The notes under the pieces are model-generated. The model saw nothing but the letters and a program-made list of their open reading frames with translations. It had not been told where the DNA came from and searched no databases. Position numbers and translations under genes: made by a program. Source: Agrypnia vestita (Eukaryota; Arthropoda; Insecta; Trichoptera; Phryganeidae). From it: a stretch of DNA of 64,000 nucleotides. Positions 42,325-53,400 of the stretch are shown here, in pieces (position 1 is the first letter of the stretch; each line of letters opens with the position of its first letter). The stretch spans positions 58,550 through 122,549 of the forward strand of contig JADDOH010011231.1 of NCBI GenBank assembly GCA_016648135.1, written 5' to 3'.

Positions 42325-43130
42325 CTAACTAACTAACTAACTTACCATCACGCCATTTCCCCGTGGGGCTAGGCAGAGAGGATAGAGCGCCATACTTTTC
42401 TGTCCTGACATACAACTTTCGCTTCGTCTACATTCATACATCTTCGCATGCAAGCTCGACGGTTGTTCAGGCTTCTAACAGGACCATCTTCCAGTATTTG
42501 GTTAATCTGGTCATGCCACGTCTTCCGTGGTCGCCCTTTCTTTCTGGTGCCGTCAACACTTGCATCGTATATCTTTCTTACCATTCTTTCCTCATTCATT
42601 CGCTCAACATTCCCAAACCACCTGAGCGATCCTATTTTTATTCTATGTATTATGCTACGATCAGCTTTACATTCATTCCTAATATCTTCATTCTTTACTT
42701 TATCATACATGGATTTACCACACATACGTCTAAGGGACCTCATCTCCACTGCATTCACTTCCATACATTAGTATCGGTACCTGAACTCAATTATGTACCG
42801 CTTGTTTTGCCCCGGTAGACATATTTCTATTAGAAATTATTGCATTCAAAGCACCGTTCACCCTATTCCCGGCAGTCACTTTCCTCTCTATATCTTTCTC
42901 AACATTCCCTCAACATTCTTCTATCGAACATACTTCCCAAGTACACAAACTCATCTACTTGTTCTAAACATTCATTGCCTACTAGTATATCACATGTTGT
43001 CTTACTTTCCTCCTTCTCGAATACCATTACTTTTGACTTCTTTACATTCATAATAAGGTCACTTTCCTTGCATACATCATACATCCTGCTAACTAGACTT
43101 TGTACGTCTTGTTCGAATTCTTGTTAAAGT
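42325..43130 (-). pseudogene. RTE-like LINE 3' part with (TTAG)n terminus
   Basis: Minus-strand frame 43084-42899 gives MNVKKSKVMVFEKEESKTT and ECLEQVDEFVYLGSMF, the end of the RT domain. After a damaged zone, frame 42764-42369 gives VEMRSLRRMCGKSMYDKVKN, LRWFGNVERMNEERMVRKIY, GRPRKTWHDQINQILEDG and CMRRCMNVDEAKVVC. This is the common insect LINE C-terminus ending WRSILSA. The minus-strand 3' end runs into GTTAGTTAGTTAGTTAG (plus 42324-42343), the kind of short tandem tail used by RTE-type elements. Plus-strand frames here are shadows. Confidence 0.85.
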
Positions 43131-44758
43131 GTTGTTATTTATTTTTATTATAAAATTATGAAAAAATAATCATGTAAAAAATAACTATGTGCAAGATTAG
43201 AAATTTTATTGCTTACCGTCATATTCTCAAAATGCATATTTACTTAAATTCTTTTGGGAATTTTTTAAATAGAAAGTTAAAAAAAAATCAGTTTAATTTG
43301 AAAAATCGATGAATCACATAAATTAAAAACTAATAATAATTAAAACAAAAAGTAATCATTAATTAACCATATTCAAATTATTATGCGAAAATTGTAATTT
43401 TGCAATATTATTATTGCTTAATTAACAAAAATAATGTTTACTTGTGAAGCATACTTTCGATATTATTTTAAACAATTAACAGTTTTTCATATACCCTGTA
43501 TGTGACTGAACGTATATTATATTATTTTGTGGGAGCGGAAACACCCTAAAGAAAGTAGGCATACGTTTATATATAATTATATATATACGTATGCCTACTT
43601 TATATATATAATGAATATAAAAATATTAATTATATTTTTAATAACGACAAAAAGTTGTGTCTTTACAATAATAATATAATATGAATTCAGCCTCTCTTGT
43701 GCTAAGGAAATGGCGTATTCAAATGGGTGTTAATTTCAAAATATTGATTAACTGTCTTCAAGGTTCATAATGAAATATACATATTTCAGGCAAGATACTC
43801 GTACAAAAAATTAATTAAATGAATAACAGAAGTTGACAGGCCTGTCGCTTTGGCTTATGTTATTTCTACTTGATTAAGAAGATTTTTGGTAGGTTTAGTC
43901 ATTTATATACCTCAAATTAGTAAGAAAGAAAAACCACTACATTTACACCAGTAACTCCAGCTCATTTTGTAGGTAAGTACCTAATAAAGTAATTATTTGA
44001 ATTTTCACCATGATTTTTTGTCTATATTTTAATGTCGGCAGTTGAGAAATTATGATTCTCTCGAATCTTGAGTAGTAAAATATACAATTATTATTTAACT
44101 CACGTAAAGATAACAAAGTTTATGTTTTCCACCTAATTTAATGATCATCATGAATAATCTCTATAAGGTTAACGCCAAGTCAATTACTAAAACAAAAGTA
44201 TTTACTTATTATTATTATGTTATTGTAAAAATTTCAGAAAAATCTAATACATTTGTCATGTGCGTAGTGAAAACCCATCTAATTATTATTATTATTATTT
44301 TATTTATTACAAAAAAGGAAGTAAAAAAAGAAATTAAGTACCTAGAAGATTCTATGATCAATTCCTGTAATCTCAACAGGGATCACAATACATCAATGAA
44401 ATTTTCTCAAGGCTTCATGGCCTGGATGTATCCTTAAAAATGTGTGCGTGTAGACGCATTTTTTTGGTATACATTAAAAAAATACGTGTTGTGTTGTATA
44501 CCTTTCGAAAAATAGCTATGAGAAGCAATAAATTAGAATGGCCGACAATGACTGTTCTCCATCAATGGATATAAATCTATGGCGGTAATAAAGTGAGAAA
44601 CATTTTCATTAAATAATTCATGTAGAAAATAAAAAAACAATATCTACGTGTAGGGCATTTGCACTATCATAAATTGACGTCGTCACTTATTGTAATAGAT
44701 CCGAGAAATGTATGTCGCGATGGGCGAAAGAGACAGAGAGTGTGAGAGAGAGAATGGT
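43131..44758. other. A/T-rich stretch with one long perfect hairpin
   Basis: No gene is seen. A 15-bp perfect inverted repeat, AAAGTAGGCATACGT and ACGTATGCCTACTTT, surrounds a TA-rich loop of about 20 nt at 43552-43601. The open frame 44141-44437 covers an (ATT)n run and has no motif. Confidence 0.45.
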
Positions 44759-44928
44759 TATATAAGGACGCGCGCCATTTGGGCGCGCGCTTTTTGTATC
44801 GATACTCGACCGCCATTGGTCATTATTATATTTGCCGTATCATGCAAGATTTATTGTTACCGCAACAAAAGATCCAGAAGAAACTCAGCGTGTTTAACTA
44901 AAGCCCTAAATATCACATTTATAAGAAT
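44759..44928 (+). mobile_element. Promoter-like dispersed repeat N, copy 1
   Basis: TTATATAAGG at 44758-44767 is followed by the GC palindrome GCGCGCC...GGGCGCGC (about 44769-44790), TTTTTGTATCGATACTCGAC, TTTGCCGTATCATG, GATTTATTGTTACCGCAAC, AAAGATCCAGAAGAAACTCA and AAGCCCTAAATATCAC. All blocks recur in order on the minus strand at 46949-47105. TATA plus downstream polyadenylation-like AATAAA in the other copy suggests an LTR piece, unproven. The upstream 44700-44755 is GA-rich. Confidence 0.6.
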
Positions 44929-46948
44929 TATTACATTTGGATAAATACGAGTATCATTCCGAAGATCGTCATTTAAACTTTTGATTTATGAGTCGTCATG
45001 TGTATCATGATATGATATGATATGTGTGTCGTGATATGAGTCATGGTGTGAAAGTATTCTCGTTATATTATGTGCGCGCATTTCGTTGCATCCTAAAATT
45101 TCTCTCTAAACCCGCCTTAAGAAATATAACTTCAAACCATATGAAAGATGTATCATTCATATAAAATGAAAAAGTATATTTCGGCATTTTGATCCGAAAA
45201 TTTTGGTTTTTATCATTCATTTACATAAGAATTTGTATACTATACTAAATTGTTTTAAAACGATAGCTTAGATAGAACCTTCTTTCTTATATAAAAGTAA
45301 TAAACTGAACACAATTAGGAAATTAAATTATTAATCTACAGGCCGCGGCAAAAAAATTCATTTTCAATGTTTCAAATTAAAAAATTTTTAGCTTTATTAA
45401 TATTAAACATTTTACAATTATTTTTGTACAGTTTTATTATCATAATGCTAGTCTAAATTTGTATGAAAACATATTCAGAATCTATTGATTTTTTCTAAGA
45501 CACTGAAATCAAATTTTTTGGTCGCAGCCTGTCGATTAATGTTTGTATTTTCGCAATTTCTATTATAAATTGTTCAGTTAATTACTTTTATATAAGACCA
45601 AAGATTTAAGTCATCATCTTAAAAAATGTAGTCTAATATATACGTTTTGATATAAGTGAATAATATAAACCCACATTTTTCGTCCATTATTGTCATTAAT
45701 GTAACTAAATTGCAGGGAAACAAGCTCAATGATAGTCAAATATTTTTCAATAGATACTGTTTTTACGTACTGTTTTTAGAATTTATTTTCTCGTTTATAA
45801 TTAATTTACGTGGGTAATTAAATAATTCAAGCCAACTTGAAAGAAAAGTATTGTTAAATTAGTATACATTTTTTAATAATGTGCCAATTACGCTATTCGC
45901 CAAATTGTTTTATTATTTTTTTATATCTTGTTTTAATTTATTTTATACCTATTCCCAATTTACAAAGGTCACAGGTCTATTTGAACATTGCTTCAAGAAA
46001 ACGTGCTTCATTTGAGAATATTTCGTTGAACCACAATCTCCTAAATCTGGGGATTTTTTAGTTTTTCTTTGAATCGTGTATGCTAGTTTCATGATTAAGA
46101 ATTTAAATTAAATTTCCATCTGAAACGAAATATGAATGAAAATTTTATGAATATTTTACTTTTAAAGGAAAAATGGTTTCTTAATATATATTTTTATTTT
46201 CTGTTTACCTATATTTATTTTCAAACATATATATAATTATAAAAAATATATATAAAAAGTAAAAACTAAGATCGAATACGATCTTTACAGATAGAACATT
46301 TTGTGGTTGTATTTAGTATATAAAAATATACTCAAAAAATTGTCTGGAAGAATAACAGAAAACAATTTTATACCTTTACTTCAAAATATATGTATAAAAT
46401 CATTAAAAAAATACACCCGTATGGATGCGATTTGTGTGGTAGTAAATTTGATAAAATTCAGGATTAGTAAACAATCACTTTTTAAAAATATTAATGTATT
46501 TTCTTCAATACATAAATTATTAATTTCGTAGACCAATAAATAAAATCTGGAATTTATTATTCTTTGTATATTCATATGTGCTTTTAATTTTTGCAAATTT
46601 TTAAAATTTATATGTTACTAAAATTTTAAAGAAGGTAGATATGTAATTTAATTATTTAATTTTTATTTAATATTCTCGGAAGACCAACAGCACAACAAAG
46701 AAGCATAGAAAACATTAATATAATAAAGATGGCCAATTACAGGTCTCCACTTTTAGAAATATGTTAATAAAGTTAAATATGTTATAAAATAAACTAAGGC
46801 ATGTTATTAATAATAATAACAAGAAAAAATAAAAATTTAAATAAAAGAAAAAGAGACTTAATTATTAACAGAAAAACTTAGGCATGTTGAGAATAATACA
46901 ACAAGAAAGAATAAAAAAAAAATATTTATGTCAAATAGATTTATTTAT
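44929..46948. other. A/T-rich stretch without recognised genes
   Basis: A (ATGAT)n-like run occurs at 45006-45030. Short frames at 45879-46061 and 46301-46531 show no motif and follow base composition. Nothing is shared with other parts of the window. Confidence 0.4.
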
Positions 46949-47105
46949 GTGGTATTTAGGGCTTTTTTAGAGAAACTCACGTTGAGTTTCTTCTGGATCT
47001 TTTATTGCGGTAACAATAAATCTCGCGTTACAATGAAACGGCAAATATAAGTAACAACGACCAGTTGCGGTCGAGTCTCGATACAAAAAGCGCGCGCCCT
47101 TATAT
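46949..47105 (-). mobile_element. Promoter-like dispersed repeat N, copy 2 (inverted)
   Basis: The minus strand reads TATATAAGGGCGCGCGCTTT, then GTATCGAGACTCGACCGCAA, TATTTGCCGTTTCATTG, GAGATTTATTGTTACCGCAA, TAAAAGATCCAGAAGAAACT and AAGCCCTAAATACCAC, matching 44759-44928. It lacks the extra CATTTGGGCGCG of copy 1. A perfect 9-bp hairpin AGAAACTCA/TGAGTTTCT with loop CGT lies at 46971-46991. A tRNA-like fragment directly precedes it on the minus strand (47103-47152). Confidence 0.62.
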
Positions 47106-47152
47106 ACCTGCTTTCCAGGCAGGCGTGCTACCAATTACACCATGTCAGCCTG
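47103..47152 (-). mobile_element. Truncated tRNA-like sequence fused to repeat N
   Basis: The minus strand GGTGTAATTGGTAGCACGC is a D-arm/A-box. CCTGC CTGGAAA GCAGG is a perfect 5-bp anticodon stem with GGA at the anticodon position. The T-arm is missing because the sequence passes directly into TATATAAGG of repeat N. A SINE or tRNA pseudogene truncated at the junction is likely. It is not a functional tRNA. Confidence 0.55.
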
Positions 47153-47259
47153 GTACTTTTCCATGAATAAGAGCTCTCTTGGAAGCGTATATATCTATAT
47201 CAAAATGAAATTAGATTTTGGCTATTGCAGGACTATATAATAAATAAATAAAAAAAAAG

Positions 47260-47782
47260 TAACCCCTAAAACCCAAGTTTTTGTTGTACTCCCTTTCTTT
47301 GTAAAATATAACAACAATTTAAAACGAATTAAAACATATAACATAACACTAAACTTACAGTAATTTAATATATTTCTAAAATGTCAGATGTTTTGAGCTT
47401 TGATAAGACACTTCATGCTTTGAAGATTAAATTCTAAAAACATTTGTCAGTCTATTTAGATTTTCGACATTCGTAGTGAAGTACCCATTATGTATACCGA
47501 CGGAGTAATTCAAATTTAGAAAATATTCCGCGACGTCATCGGGCCGCCGTTGCTAATCAAACTTTTCCAATGATTCTAACATGAAAAAAACCAATTAAAT
47601 TTTTAAAAATCTGAAATTATGCTATAATTATTAATTTTTTTAACAAAAATTTGATAGATCTTCTTGATCGTTGCCACGAGTCTACTTGCCAAGATTCAGC
47701 TCGATTGAATTACGGGAAAAGGGTCAAAAATTGGGCAAGCAAGCAAGCAGACGCCACGAGTTAATATAAAGGGAGTAATAAA
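47260..47782 (+). mobile_element. TIR element family E, copy 2
   Basis: The left side CCCAAGTTTTTGTTGTACTC CCTTTCTTTG and the right side GCAGACGCCACGAGTTAATA TAAAGGGAGTAATAAA match copy 1 at 10985. The copy is about 525 bp, so longer in the middle. Shared right-half blocks are CCACGAGTCTACTTGCC and TTCAGCTCGATTGAATTACG. CGCGACGTCATCGGGCCGCC at 47530 is unique to this copy. No transposase. Confidence 0.68.
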
Positions 47783-48319
47783 TGTGGTCTGGTTGCACAG
47801 TACTGCAATCGGTCCAATAATCTAACCTATAAACATTAATAACAAAGTTGACCCAAAGTTTAGAACGTGTTTGATCCGCAATAAGTTGTTTAGTTTTGCG
47901 GAATTACGTGAACATGAATAGGGTCTGTTGTCGACACTTGGAGTAATTTATTTGGTTGGTTTTTTATTTATTTCTTTCGTGCGTGTGCACGGATGATATA
48001 ATATTTTTTCTTGAGGCGCGCGTAGATCAAGGGTTAAGGTTGAGAAACATTGCTCGGCTCAATATACCCCTTATGCAAATATATTGCGATTTAAATGAGT
48101 TATTAAATATAAATCCTGCGAGTACTTCTCAATGTGCTTCAAGTATAAAGTGCTCGTATCTTCCATTTACCGTATCCTATATAAAAGTTTCGTTGATGAT
48201 GTTTAGTAAGATGTAATACTATATTATCTTATCTGTCTATTTTTTTATTATTATCTTATATATACTTATCTGTTATTATTTTATCTGTCTTGTGATATTT
48301 CTTTTTAAATTTATATTCT
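47783..48319. other. Gene-free stretch
   Basis: The plus frame 47956-48216 has no recognisable motif. No repeat is recognised until the LINE-type tail that follows. Confidence 0.35.
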
Positions 48320-48370
48320 GTATTTTGTAAAAGCCCATAAGGGCGTTAAATAAATAAAATAAATAAATAT
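48320..48370 (+). repeat. LINE-type 3' terminus with (AAAT)n tail
   Basis: AAAGCCCATAAGGGCGTTAAAT contains the hairpin GCCC-ATAA-GGGC followed by TAAATAAATAAAATAAATAAATA. A small hairpin followed by an AAAT-type tandem tail is usual for CR1/jockey 3' ends. No coding remnant is recognised upstream. Confidence 0.45.
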
Positions 48371-48395
48371 TATTTTTGATATTCTTAAAACTATA

Positions 48396-48554
48396 GATAT
48401 ATAACATAAATTATAGAAGTCTCACAGAAACGAAGCTATGAATATGAGAAATATGTATCTTTAAATCTTTTTATACTATGGCCCAGGGCTCACAACGTTT
48501 ATGAGCTGGCTTGAGTGTACACTCTACACAATGCAACGTTCATCAATTCTATGG
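48396..48554 (+). repeat. Dispersed repeat family J, copy 3
   Basis: AAATTATAGAAGTCTCACAG, AAACGAAGCTATGAATATG, ATGGCCCAGGGCTCACAAC, TATGAGCTGGCTTGAGTGTA, CACTCTACACAATGCAACG and TTCATCAATTCTATG match copies 2 and 4. It sits 26 bp after a LINE-type A/T tail. Confidence 0.72.
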
Positions 48555-48774
48555 TAAGAACATCCAAGAATTATCAAATTTTGAAATGTTTAAATCTTAG
48601 AATCTCTCTTTTATTTCAATGAACTATGCTAGAAATACCTACAGACCTACATAGTTTGGATCATGCGTCGTTTTCACATTTATTCTTCCCTATCCCTTAC
48701 TAGCTCGTAACAATTATATTTGAATCAGTAAATCTTGTATTCATAATAAATTAGAGAATATCCCAAACGTGAGT

Positions 48775-49195
48775 ATCTACATACATTTAACTACTGATGT
48801 ATGGAAGTGAAGCCTGGAATTGGCAAGAAAGGAATGAAAGTAGACTGAACATGGTGGAAATGCGGTCACTGAGTCGCTTCTGTGGAAAATCTTTGGTCGA
48901 TAGAGTGAGAAATGAACAAATTAGGAGTGAATGTAATGCTGTCTTTAGTGTGGTAGATATAATAAAGAAAGGAGTGCTAAGATGGTTTGGTCATGTAGAA
49001 CATATGAGTGAAGAAAGTATCGTTAAGAAAATATATGAGGAATAGAGGGCATTCGCGAAAGACCTGCCACTGTCCAATGTCCCTGATAAAAGCCTCAACA
49101 ACCGTAGAACATGTATGAGAAGATGTAAGAATATAGGAGAAGCGAAAGTGATTTGTCAAGATAGAAGAAAATGACGTTCTATCCTCTGTGCCTAC
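48775..49195 (+). pseudogene. RTE-like LINE C-terminal remnant, plus strand
   Basis: Frame 48797-49045 reads MYGSEAWNWQERNESRLN, MVEMRSLSRFCGKSLVDRVR, VLRWFGHVEHMSEESIVKK. After a stop it continues SLNNRRTCMRRCKNIGEAKV and ICQDRRK. This is the same family as 42325-43130, in the opposite orientation and with a deleted GRPR block. The remaining WRSIL block appears as a stop followed by RSIL at about 49175. Confidence 0.82.
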
Positions 49196-49329
49196 ACCTG
49201 CGGGAAACGGTTACATATATCGCTACAAGTACATTAAATACATAAGACTCCGTAGACAGAGTCGGCCTTCTTCCATATCACTTTTCAGGCTGGTGATCAT
49301 CGCCATCAACTCAAACTCTACGACAACTC

Positions 49330-49440
49330 CAATCCCTTCCCAGAATATCTCATCCACATCATTGCTAGGATAGTGGCCTAGTAGGCCGAAACAGATGTCT
49401 TATTTATAATTACGCAAATTCGCAGAACTTTATAAAAATA
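49330..49440 (+). repeat. Possible GATGA...GAAAC-type motif element (weak)
   Basis: CATTGCTAGGATAGTGGCCT AGTAGGCCGAAACAG contains CTAGG/CCTAG and GGCC/GGCC pairing directly before GAAAC. The upstream TGATGA is replaced by CATCATTG. It is listed as a candidate relative of the motif family only. Confidence 0.3.
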
Positions 49441-50850
49441 TTTATTAAAATTTAATTTCTTTCAAATTTCATAAAAAAGAAACAAGGAGTTCTACAAACT
49501 AAAGACCAAAACCACAAATAATCTAAAATATAATCGCATATACTTTAATACATTTCCAAAAAATCTTTTTTACGGACCTGCTAATATCAATCGTAAAATT
49601 TCAAATCGTTTAAAAAAAATATCAGAAGCTCAACACACGATAAAACTCCCAGTGCAAGTTTTCGCATTGAAGTACATTAAATTTTCTATTAAATTTGATA
49701 AAATTTCAGAATTCATGACATAAAATATCGCCTGACGGAAATTTATATAAACTCACGTGTGAGTTGTAAAACCACTTTATTTTGGAAATAAGAAGCCAAT
49801 TAAAATTCATGCTAGAAAATGCCAGAGACGTTTCAGAGCCATAACAAGTAAGACGGTACCTTAGGGCGCCAAATTATAAAAAGGGGCAAAAAACATAGGA
49901 GGCGGAATATAAAAATTAGAAATAAAACACATATGAGAATGTCTTTGTATATAAATAATGCGGAAAATAGGCTTTTTTAAAGATCCAAGCAGAGCTAGAT
50001 TTATTTTATTTATATTCAATCTACTTACTTATTACATAATTGTGTATACATTTAATTATATAATTCTATAGAATATTTCTTTAATAATGGAAAGCTTTAA
50101 ATTTAAAATTATTTTTACTGCATACTGTTATTATCTTTGCTTAAAATTTTCCATTATTTTTCTCTTTACTATATTCGTTTTTAATTTTTTTTAATTATTA
50201 TTACTTTATTTTACTTGTCTATGTTTAGTTGTCTCATATAATTGCATTATGATTCGCATATTACTTTCGTTTTCTTCTTCTATATAGGTACATTGTATGT
50301 ACTTATTATTAAATATATTTATAATATATAATGATACTCCTCTCCTAGACACGAGTTACAGAACTCATGTAGAAGAGAAATGTCTTGTGTTAAAACTGTC
50401 ACTATCTTATTATAAAAAAAAATGTGTCTATCTACTGTATAAAATAAAAAAATAAAGCAATCCGACAAAAATATGTTGGAAAAATATCAATGGGCGATGC
50501 CATTTAAATTATATTTAAAAAATAGCTAAGATATTTTTTTTGGGTTATAATGCAATATTATTTCACAAGAATGACATGGTTAAAACGCTAAATAGTTATT
50601 TATAACGCTGCCAATGTATATACCAAAATAAAAATTCCCGATGTTTGAGTATATTTATGTAATGAATATGTAGTATAACATTTTTAATATTATTTATACA
50701 ATAAAATTAATTTTATAAGAGGATTGATAAAAATACTACATTAGATATTATCAGCATGAAAAATCTGCCTTATTATATTCAAGAACACATTCTTATTGTG
50801 AAGTTGCAATTTTTTCAAAACAAAGTTCTGTGAAATTTAAAATCAAATTA
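49441..50850. other. A/T-rich stretch without recognised features
   Basis: There is no gene, no shared repeat and no long open frame. The inverted pair CGAGTTACAGAACTCATG near 50352-50370 is short and common. Confidence 0.4.
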
Positions 50851-51050
50851 ATTAATCAATTAGAAAGACATACAAATAAAATTAATTCAAGAAAAAATAT
50901 TTGGCTACTACCGGGATTTGAACCACGGATCTCCTCCTTTCCGGGAAAGGCGCGTTATCCAATTACGCTTTAGAAGCCTTGTATATTTCTGTGAATATAT
51001 AGATCTTATATGTAAGTCTCATATATTAATTGATTAACATTTATTTTCCA
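50851..51050 (-). mobile_element. Family C copy 1: tRNA-like head inside terminal inverted repeats
   Basis: The tRNA-like part on the minus strand (50978-50902) reads AGCGTAATTGGATAACGCGC (A-box) and CGTGGTTCAAATCCCGGTAG (B-box). It is enclosed by TTAATCAATTAGAAAGACAT on the left and TTAATTGATTAACAT on the right, an inverted pair. The 52054-52246 copy shares tRNA part, both spacers and both ends, so the unit is about 200 bp. Pol III SINEs do not normally have TIRs. A MITE that captured a tRNA-like sequence is the alternative. Confidence 0.68.
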
Positions 51051-51077
51051 TAACTGATTAACATTATTTTTCCATTT

Positions 51078-51178
51078 TAAAAAAAATGACTAACTTGTTG
51101 GTGTCCTGGAATAGGGCTCGAACCACCGACCACCAGATCACTAGGCGAGCATCATCACCACTACACCAACAAACAACT
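51078..51178 (-). mobile_element. SINE-A copy 3 (head only)
   Basis: The minus strand GTTGGTGTAGTGGTGATGAT, CTCGCCTAGTGATCTGGTGG, GGTGGTTCGAGCCCTATTCC, AGGACACCAACAAGTTAGTC matches the head of copy 1 closely and with a better B-box (GGTTCGAGCCC). It then jumps into a T run on the plus strand, so the family tail is missing. It lies 28 bp from family C copy 1. Confidence 0.78.
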
Positions 51179-52053
51179 ACTTAAGGGGGAAAACCACCCT
51201 CGGAAAATAAATTTCCGTAGAAATTGGTCAATTTCGTTCAAGGAGAAGATGCAGTATTCTTTTTTGTTATTGGCACTTATTATTAAACTTCGTATAAAAA
51301 TATTATTTTATGGGAAAATTTTTGAAAAAAAAAACACTAAATGCCCACGTTCTCTTTTTTCGTATAACTCCTCCACCGTGACTGAGATGTGGCTTTACCT
51401 AGAGCACGTTTGTCCGAGACAGAAAAAAAGATGATTTTCTTATTTAAAAATGAAATGTAGAGGATATTAATTGATCACTTCGTTGTGAAAAATCATCAAA
51501 ATTCTGCCTAAATTTTATTCTTTCAGGGTAGTGTTACCCTTGAAGGCGGCCCTTTAACTAAGGCCGCCACTGGCTAAGGCTCATCCAACTTCACGCCAAA
51601 ACTTTATAATAGAGACACAAAATGTACGACCACGTATTAGAGTTTGTAAAAATATGCAAACAAGCTAGTTAGCGAACAGAATATTTGGTATATGACAAAA
51701 CAAACACTCTGAGAGTTTACCCCGCACGCTCTAGCCGCGGTCTCGCGGGGAACTTTTAGATATAAATAATTAATAAAGCGCTTAAAATTTCCCAGGCAGC
51801 GGTTAACTTTGGACGTAGTAACGGCGTACTGAGGCAAAGTAAAATTTTAAATTATTTACGGCACGGATCTAATTTGATGCGAAGATGGGAACTCAATGTA
51901 ATTCCGGTGGTTTTCCGAAAAGGCCGGCCGCGAATCTGGCCTTCTAAGAAGCGGGTGCTGTTTGTGCGGACGGATGGGGCACGTCTCACGTTAACGGACA
52001 CAAGGAAAATAAGAAAAATTATCAACAATTGACTTTATATTTAAACAATTTTT
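51179..52053. other. Gene-free stretch with GC-rich island 51700-52010
   Basis: No gene is supported. Bases 51700-52010 (CTCTAGCCGCGGTCTCGCGG, AAGGCCGGCCGCGAATCTGG, GTGCGGACGGATGGGGC) are unusually GC-rich for the window and repeat-free. Near 51540-51580, GGCGGCCCTTTAACTAAGGC CGCC is a short inverted repeat. Frame 51837-51637 (minus) has no motif. Confidence 0.35.
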
Positions 52054-52246
52054 ATCAATCAATTAGAAAAGACATACAGAAAAAATCAACTTAACGAAAA
52101 AATATTTTAAATTCCGCCCGGACTCGAACCACGGACCTCCAATTCTATATGGGAATGGCGCGTTATCCAATTTCGCCACGGCACTCTGGTAAGTTAACGA
52201 AAATTTTTCAACCTTATATGTAGTCTCTTTTTAATTGATTAACATT
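52054..52246 (-). mobile_element. Family C copy 2: tRNA-like head inside terminal inverted repeats
   Basis: Minus strand AAATTGGATAACGCGCCATT (A-box region) and CGTGGTTCGAGTCCGGGCGG (B-box) match copy 1. The borders CAATCAATTAGAAAAGACAT and CTCTTTTTAATTGATTAACA pair over about 20 bp. The spacers AACGAAAAAATATTTTAAA and CCTTATATGTAGTCTC align with copy 1. About 1.2 kb separates the two copies, both in the same orientation. Confidence 0.7.
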
Positions 52247-53189
52247 TTTATTCCATTTTTAAAGCAATTCACTTTATGTAATGCAATAGTCACGAAAACC
52301 TTCACGTATCGCGTGACTTTATATTTATTTAAAATAATAATTATTTACATTTATTCCACGTTGTTCGGGTAAAATTAAATGTTTTTTTATCAAATTTATC
52401 TTAACAAACCAGCTTTTCTGAATAGATATACCTCCAGAACTTGAAATTGTCAAGAAATTCCATAATCTATAATTGAAGGCGTCCCTTTAAAAATAGTATT
52501 TATAGTACATCAGATCAAAAAGTGATTTTATTATTTTAAAATAATCTGTATAACAGTATGCACTATGTGCGGTATTTATTTTCCGTGATTTGAACTCAAT
52601 CTTGCCGAAATTCGACGTCAAAAGCTACAAAGCTAACGTGGAAAAAGAATCTTTATTCCTCTATATTCATCTGGTATTAACAAACATGACGATATAAATG
52701 AAATACGACAGTTTCAAGATGTCACTGGGATTGTTTAATAACATAAAAAATAAAGAAAACATAAATAAAAGGCAAGTGAATTTTAGAAAATGAAAAAATA
52801 GGAGATCTGGTTATTTATTTCACAAAGTGTTTTACCTCTCTCCTGTAAAATTTTATTTTTGCATATAGACTCTTTTTATAGAGACGCCTTAAATTACTGA
52901 CGATGGTAACTACTAGCCAGAAGTCAAACGATTGATATTTATGGCGAAAAGTTGCAAGTCCAGACTGGAAAATGTATGAAAATATATATCCAAAACAACC
53001 AAAGTCAGACTTTTGAGATGTTTAATGCACTCAATATTCCTTTCGGTGTGGAATCGTGATCTTTTAATATACATAAAAGAGAAATGATGGATCGATTGAT
53101 GCCTTTGGGACATTGGAGATGAGAAGATATATCCGTTTATAAGAACTCAACGTCAAGGGAAGACTTTCAACTATAAGCTAGACAAATCT
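52247..53189. other. Gene-free stretch
   Basis: No supported gene. The segment 52900-53190 may be the upstream part of the LINE remnant that starts at 53190, but I cannot place its frames against LINE motifs. Confidence 0.35.
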
Positions 53190-53400
53190 TAAATTTTTTG
53201 AACATCTCGCCAGAAGAGATAATGGCCTAGAGAAGCTTCTTATTATGAACAACTTCAAGGGTTGAAGAGGCAAAAGAAGACCCCCAAACATTGGACTGAT
53301 GAAGTGGAAAAAACTACGTACAGGTTTTTATATAATGACAGCACTAGGATCTTTAAGATGATGAAAAGATTGAAGTTATAAAAACTTATTTGTCCAAATG
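53190..53400 (+). pseudogene. LINE C-terminal remnant (RTE-like GHxARR...GKRxxGRPP block)
   Basis: One plus frame reads FEHLARRDNGLEKLLIMNNF KG-stop-RGKRRPP. After a frameshift it continues KHWTDEVEKTTYRFLYNDST. The pattern (Y/F)xHxARR, EKL, GxRxxGRPxxxWxDxI is the common ending of RTE-like ORF2 proteins. It is broken by at least one stop and one frameshift. No open frame longer than 60 codons survives. Confidence 0.68.

Noticed and set aside
42363..43127. Four plus-strand open frames of 86-151 codons
   Set aside because: All are shadows of the minus-strand RT and C-terminal domains of the LINE at 42325-43130.
44141..44437. 98-codon plus-strand frame
   Set aside because: It runs through an (ATT)n tract giving poly-I; no motif.
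47103..47152. Functional tRNA-Ser(GGA)
   Set aside because: The anticodon arm is perfect, but the T-arm and acceptor stem are missing at the junction with repeat N.
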